A DNA stretch of 64,000 bases from a virus, in IMG/VR virus record IMGVR_UViG_3300049726_000088, positions 1-64,000 of that record; one strand, written 5' to 3'. A program made the translations under genes and the position numbers. The notes beneath the pieces are model-generated. The model ran no database searches. It was not told the DNA's origin and was given only the letters and a program-made list of their open reading frames with translations. Positions 61,901-64,000 of this stretch are shown piece by piece. Numbering within the stretch: position 1 is the first letter of the stretch; each line of letters begins with the position of its first letter.

Positions 61901-63435
61901 AATGAATTTGAAGGAAAATCTTGTTGAGCAATATTAACACTATTTGGATTAATTTTACCATCAACAGTATAAACGTATTCTGTAATATTAATGAATGGTT
62001 CAGGTATACCAATCAATAAAAACATTGATTTAATTGCTTCACGAGTTCCTTTTGATTTCCAAAAATAGTTCGTATTGTTTAATATTCTTCTCCATAATTC
62101 AATATCAATTTCTGCTGGTAAAAGATTTTCATTTAAATTTCTTTCTTCATCATTAACAGTTAAAAATCCTTGAACCAATTCATTTTCATTAACTAATGAA
62201 AAATAATCCCATCCAAATGTTCTGGACATATTTTTTATTAATTGGTCAGGTATATTATTTAATTTGTCATATGTAACTTTATTAATATAAACTAAAGAAT
62301 CAATAAATTGTCTTAATTGGTCAAATTCTCTACCATAAATTCGTAGTAGTTTAGTTATTTTACCTTCTTCTGTTTGGTCATATGTTTTTAGTGAAGAAGG
62401 TGTTAAAAATCTTGCAATTAAATCCGTTTTAATTTTATCATATTTTGCACCAATTGTTAATACAATTTGTAAAAATTTTTGATAATTTGGGGTGTTTATA
62501 TCTATATTATATTTATCAGATGTTGTCCAAAGCATTATTGCATCTGAATATATAATTGTACCATCATCAAGTAATGTGGGGTCTTTTAATACGAATTGAA
62601 ATCCATCAGTTCCATTTCTTTGTGAAACGATATATTTTTCATAATCATTAAGTAATGCTCGATACTCTTCAAATATAATATTGTTTGGTTTTATATGAAA
62701 ATCAACATTACCTGTTTTAATTTTATAATTAGGTGTATTACCTGTTTTCATGAAAGAAAATGGGTCACCAGTAACTTGCACTTTCAAATAATATTTTGAA
62801 AGAGTATACATACTATTTGTAGAATTTCCTGTAAATCCAACTATAGGATAAAAAGATTCTGGAGTAAATGGTAACCAAACAACGTAATTATTATATGAAA
62901 TATTTAAATTTTTAATATCAACATCACTTGATGTAGTTGTATTTCCTGAATTAAAGACTAATCCAAAAATATTTGTTGTAAATGCTGTTGGTATATAAAA
63001 TGTAGCAGTATTTCCAGTTGCATTATATGAATAGCCAGAAAATGTTATATTACCACCACGAACTTTTTGAGAATTTGCAAAAAGACTTCCCGGATATGCA
63101 AGAATAATATTTTGTATTGATACTCTTAAAAATTCATAAGCAGAACCAAATCTAATAAATGTATTTAAATCTGATTTATCAAGATTCAATACAGCATTTG
63201 TTGTATATGTTTGTAATATTTGTGACTGAACATCAGTAACACCCATTGTTTCTAATGTAACTGGACGAACAAATGAACTAAGTGTATTGGTATAGTCTAT
63301 GGTTAATTTACCATCAAAATTAGATGTAACATTAAAACTTCCAAACGTAAATATTGTTTTTGAAGGAAAGTCATTAAAAAAAGTTCCATTTAAATTTTGG
63401 TCGAGATTTGTGTTTATTACTTTTACTTTTGCCAC
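58906..63435 (-). CDS. Large baseplate/tail protein with C-terminal adhesin domains, 1509 aa
   Basis: An N-terminal beta-rich region (about 1-320) is followed by a helical, baseplate-type segment (about 330-480): LLRIYGREFDQLRQFIDSL, DQLIKNMSRTFGWDYF, then LWRRILNNTNYFWKSKGTREAIKSMFLLIGIPEPF, a pattern seen in baseplate proteins of large phages. More beta domains follow, then an FN3-like domain (about 1170-1240) and a proline-rich Ig-like stretch. The last 250 residues are Cys-rich and end in TVGSPYLISETTSN and five consecutive Cys before GGKPTPE. The start is GTG (63435), with a late-type motif 16 nt upstream. Confidence 0.7.
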   Translation of the reverse strand: MAKVKVINTNLDQNLNGTFFNDFPSKTIFTFGSFNVTSNFDGKLTIDYTNTLSSFVRPVTLETMGVTDVQSQILQTYTTNAVLNLDKSDLNTFIRFGSAYEFLRVSIQNIILAYPGSLFANSQKVRGGNITFSGYSYNATGNTATFYIPTAFTTNIFGLVFNSGNTTTSSDVDIKNLNISYNNYVVWLPFTPESFYPIVGFTGNSTNSMYTLSKYYLKVQVTGDPFSFMKTGNTPNYKIKTGNVDFHIKPNNIIFEEYRALLNDYEKYIVSQRNGTDGFQFVLKDPTLLDDGTIIYSDAIMLWTTSDKYNIDINTPNYQKFLQIVLTIGAKYDKIKTDLIARFLTPSSLKTYDQTEEGKITKLLRIYGREFDQLRQFIDSLVYINKVTYDKLNNIPDQLIKNMSRTFGWDYFSLVNENELVQGFLTVNDEERNLNENLLPAEIDIELWRRILNNTNYFWKSKGTREAIKSMFLLIGIPEPFINITEYVYTVDGKINPNSVNIAQQDFPSNSLPYDTSGYPVAPLETNDFYFQISGDTDSGQAYLDVFRMAGFNLSSTVDNKKSWIQTGATTRIHYDTPQYYQKDSKLVINTKEVDIALDMARGIEYDVYDYIKNVDFPANNSGYTLPYSYVNISLDYTGTSNTFQLPTPYDKTQGYFEVRYNGILLNAPRIFNPPYGYGSDIPPIGMGNLTAEEVLDPEYLSADYSVSGNSFTILNGNYATNSNNRRDVIEATFIYSGGTRPVTGITIQYIVTRIKPQFPYTYIPLPSFPRGDVQVTINGIALTKGTSQFTADYIIDPNNTTGHSQIILQNTDVISFLAINPEVQVAYVEVHGSNDINARSEVVRIDSFNNSKIYFNLSANKYVYKLNYKANKASDIKFLVDGIALEPYRDYDINVMNPYEVYLPNGLRYGNVLSAYYLVGGNAAFTPVVSDSFGIGDISKLSFLEFIELIQRKMINARNRKTISDFKGGWYPALLRIYEMYLQRALLPTGDTLHSNGYTFENLYSFLSKYNAFFQKFVDQLLSATIILKKGGLLIRNTVFTKQKFMYKRGVNVSPSGTTYYYNPEPNPYDYGNSIPPIGVGNLTYRGTVQYLGDDGAMFIIKQNPEPSPIDLYVETKAGTAGIGSMINIGGKNITGLSLIREYGVMYKKSTSTTWTKHFVSGKPSTNSFSFTINGLLEGTVYNYKAVVHSDVLADTGNTLSLKTLSTPPPTPPSGKTKQSTSSSSSALYYTGGYAIQRYADVQWYGMQYRPIGSTATFNVTPTLFTNIPATSQVCNVTIVGEISNTFTVSAVCGVTPITWLTPQTPAPPTPAGITQSVTIQSTTVARTGCTIYTPTVGIPKIVVFEQNGVPQTHVVNVITCTGGYCYPTNVYQPGTITPPNAGDCYYVNICYYICKGTSAANHITCVCVKCNGTTISGWNCSVANLGKGSGYYDGSFGTKLICHSDNLQLFTCAISDNTKCASDIAELWIGGITNSVGTYTVGSPYLISETTSNISCCCCCGGKPTPE

Positions 63436-63451
63436 AGTCTTTACAATTTAA

Positions 63452-63461
63452 TATAAATACA
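63452..63461 (-). promoter_or_regulatory. Late-promoter-like motif TGTATTTATA
   Basis: One mismatch to the decamer, 16 nt before the GTG at 63435. Confidence 0.45.
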
Positions 63462-63470
63462 ATAAAAAGA

Positions 63471-63498
63471 AAAATCCCAAATCTAAGATTGGGATTTT
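63471..63498 (-). terminator. Intrinsic terminator
   Basis: Stem AAAATCCCAA/TTGGGATTTT with an 8-nt loop, T-rich on the minus strand. It ends the transcript of the upstream structural gene just before the late-type motif of the next one. Confidence 0.8.
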
Positions 63499-63523
63499 TT
63501 TGAAATTTAATTAAATTCGTTTA

Positions 63524-64000
63524 TTATAAACCATTTGTAACTGAATTAAAGTTTTGTGTTTCGTCTAGATTCACACGTTTTTCTTTGACTTCATATAATG
63601 GCACATTACCAACATCATCTTTTATTTCATAAATATTAAATTGTTTTGTAATAACCCTATTTTCATCGTAATATGTTAATATTCCATTGTCAACATCTTT
63701 AATTTGTTCACCAGCAACAATATTAGAAAGAGTATCAATTGTATTTGCAACTAAATCGACTTCAATTACAAGTGGTGAAAAAAATGTATTTGAAATAATA
63801 ATTGTTTGATTTGGATTACCAATAAATGGTGAAATATTTGGTTTTACGTCTGAAGAACTACTTGGTGTTAATTGTAAAAATAATAAAGAACCACTATCAT
63901 CAAAACGATATCTAATAGCTTTTTGACTGGTATTTCCAACATTTTCACTAACAGGAACTACTTTATTTGAGGTTACTACATAACGAACAACATTTCTTAT
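63524..64000 (-). CDS. Structural protein, C-terminal part only
   Basis: The frame is open from the window edge to a TAA at 63524-63526 (a second TAA follows), giving the last 158 residues of a longer protein. It is beta-rich with SNTFFSPLVIEVDLVANTIDTLSN and an acidic end, no enzyme motif. Its place upstream of the large baseplate gene and its composition suggest another tail or baseplate component (inference). Confidence 0.6.
   Translation of the reverse strand: MRNVVRYVVTSNKVVPVSENVGNTSQKAIRYRFDDSGSLLFLQLTPSSSSDVKPNISPFIGNPNQTIIISNTFFSPLVIEVDLVANTIDTLSNIVAGEQIKDVDNGILTYYDENRVITKQFNIYEIKDDVGNVPLYEVKEKRVNLDETQNFNSVTNGL

Noticed and set aside
35064-63461. T4-type late promoters TATAAATA in the usual orientation
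   Set aside because: TATAAATA is seen on the plus strand, but the following genes run on the minus strand, so in gene direction the motif is TATTTATA. I treat it as a separate motif.
1-64000. Stop codon reassignment as in some large gut phages
   Set aside because: Recognisable genes end in TAA, TAG or TGA at expected lengths and none needs an internal stop to be read through, except the uncertain case after 30732.

Overview
The window reads as part of a large, strongly AT-rich tailed-phage genome, probably a jumbo myovirus-like phage of a Bacteroidota host. Genes are densely packed, often with ATGA start/stop overlaps. The set is typically viral: baseplate/tail proteins, endolysins, a DNA primase, a RuvC-like resolvase, an SbcD/SbcC-type nuclease, DNA and RNA ligases, dCMP deaminase, a phage sigma factor and many homing endonucleases. 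The host inference rests on promoter-like sequences of the Bacteroidetes type (TTTG, about 20 nt, then TAnnTTTG) and the lack of obvious Shine-Dalgarno sequences. The standard genetic code fits every gene.

Layout. (1) 1-18080, minus strand: accessory, nucleic-acid and translation genes: a PD-(D/E)XK-like nuclease (cut by the window edge), a PTH2-like peptidyl-tRNA hydrolase, an AAA+/M41 protease fusion, a Thg1-like 3'-5' polymerase, a radical SAM protein, a DraRnl-type RNA ligase beside a tRNA-like element, a WGR/ATP-dependent DNA ligase, an R2K-type ATP-grasp protein, a PurA-like enzyme, a VWA protein, a J-domain/pseudokinase-like protein and a HAD phosphatase. (2) 18247-29724, plus strand: RSH-type HD hydrolase, two DEDD exonucleases, thioredoxin, a second HAD protein, several membrane proteins, a GNAT, a lytic transglycosylase and two homing endonucleases, with a remnant of a third. 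(3) 29711-47325, minus strand: patatin, a degenerate PolB-type exonuclease, GH25 endolysin, a 1044-residue putative structural protein, an Rz-like membrane protein, an amidase-like protein, dCMP deaminase and a fused Mre11-Rad50-type protein. (4) 47507-47914, plus: Hsp20. (5) 47965-64000, minus: ArdC-like protein, ECF-type sigma factor overlapping primase, metallophosphoesterase, RuvC-like resolvase, then baseplate/tail/adhesin genes running off the window.

How the genes fit together. Thg1-like protein, RNA ligase, HAD phosphatase and PTH2 could form a tRNA repair and ribosome-rescue toolkit (inference). Primase, ligase, resolvase, exonucleases and the SbcDC-like protein form a replication and recombination kit. 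Lysis functions are spread over GH25, transglycosylase and amidase-like proteins and an Rz-like protein. A short motif, AGTATTTATA read in the gene's direction, precedes at least a dozen genes, mostly structural or lysis-associated, by 7-24 nt. It is the best candidate for a phage late promoter and could be the target of the phage's own sigma factor. A second class of host-like promoters precedes replication and stress genes, in three cases so close to the ATG that leaderless mRNA is expected.

No CRISPR array, insertion sequence, rRNA or integrase was seen. All identifications come from reading motifs by eye; no database search was possible.
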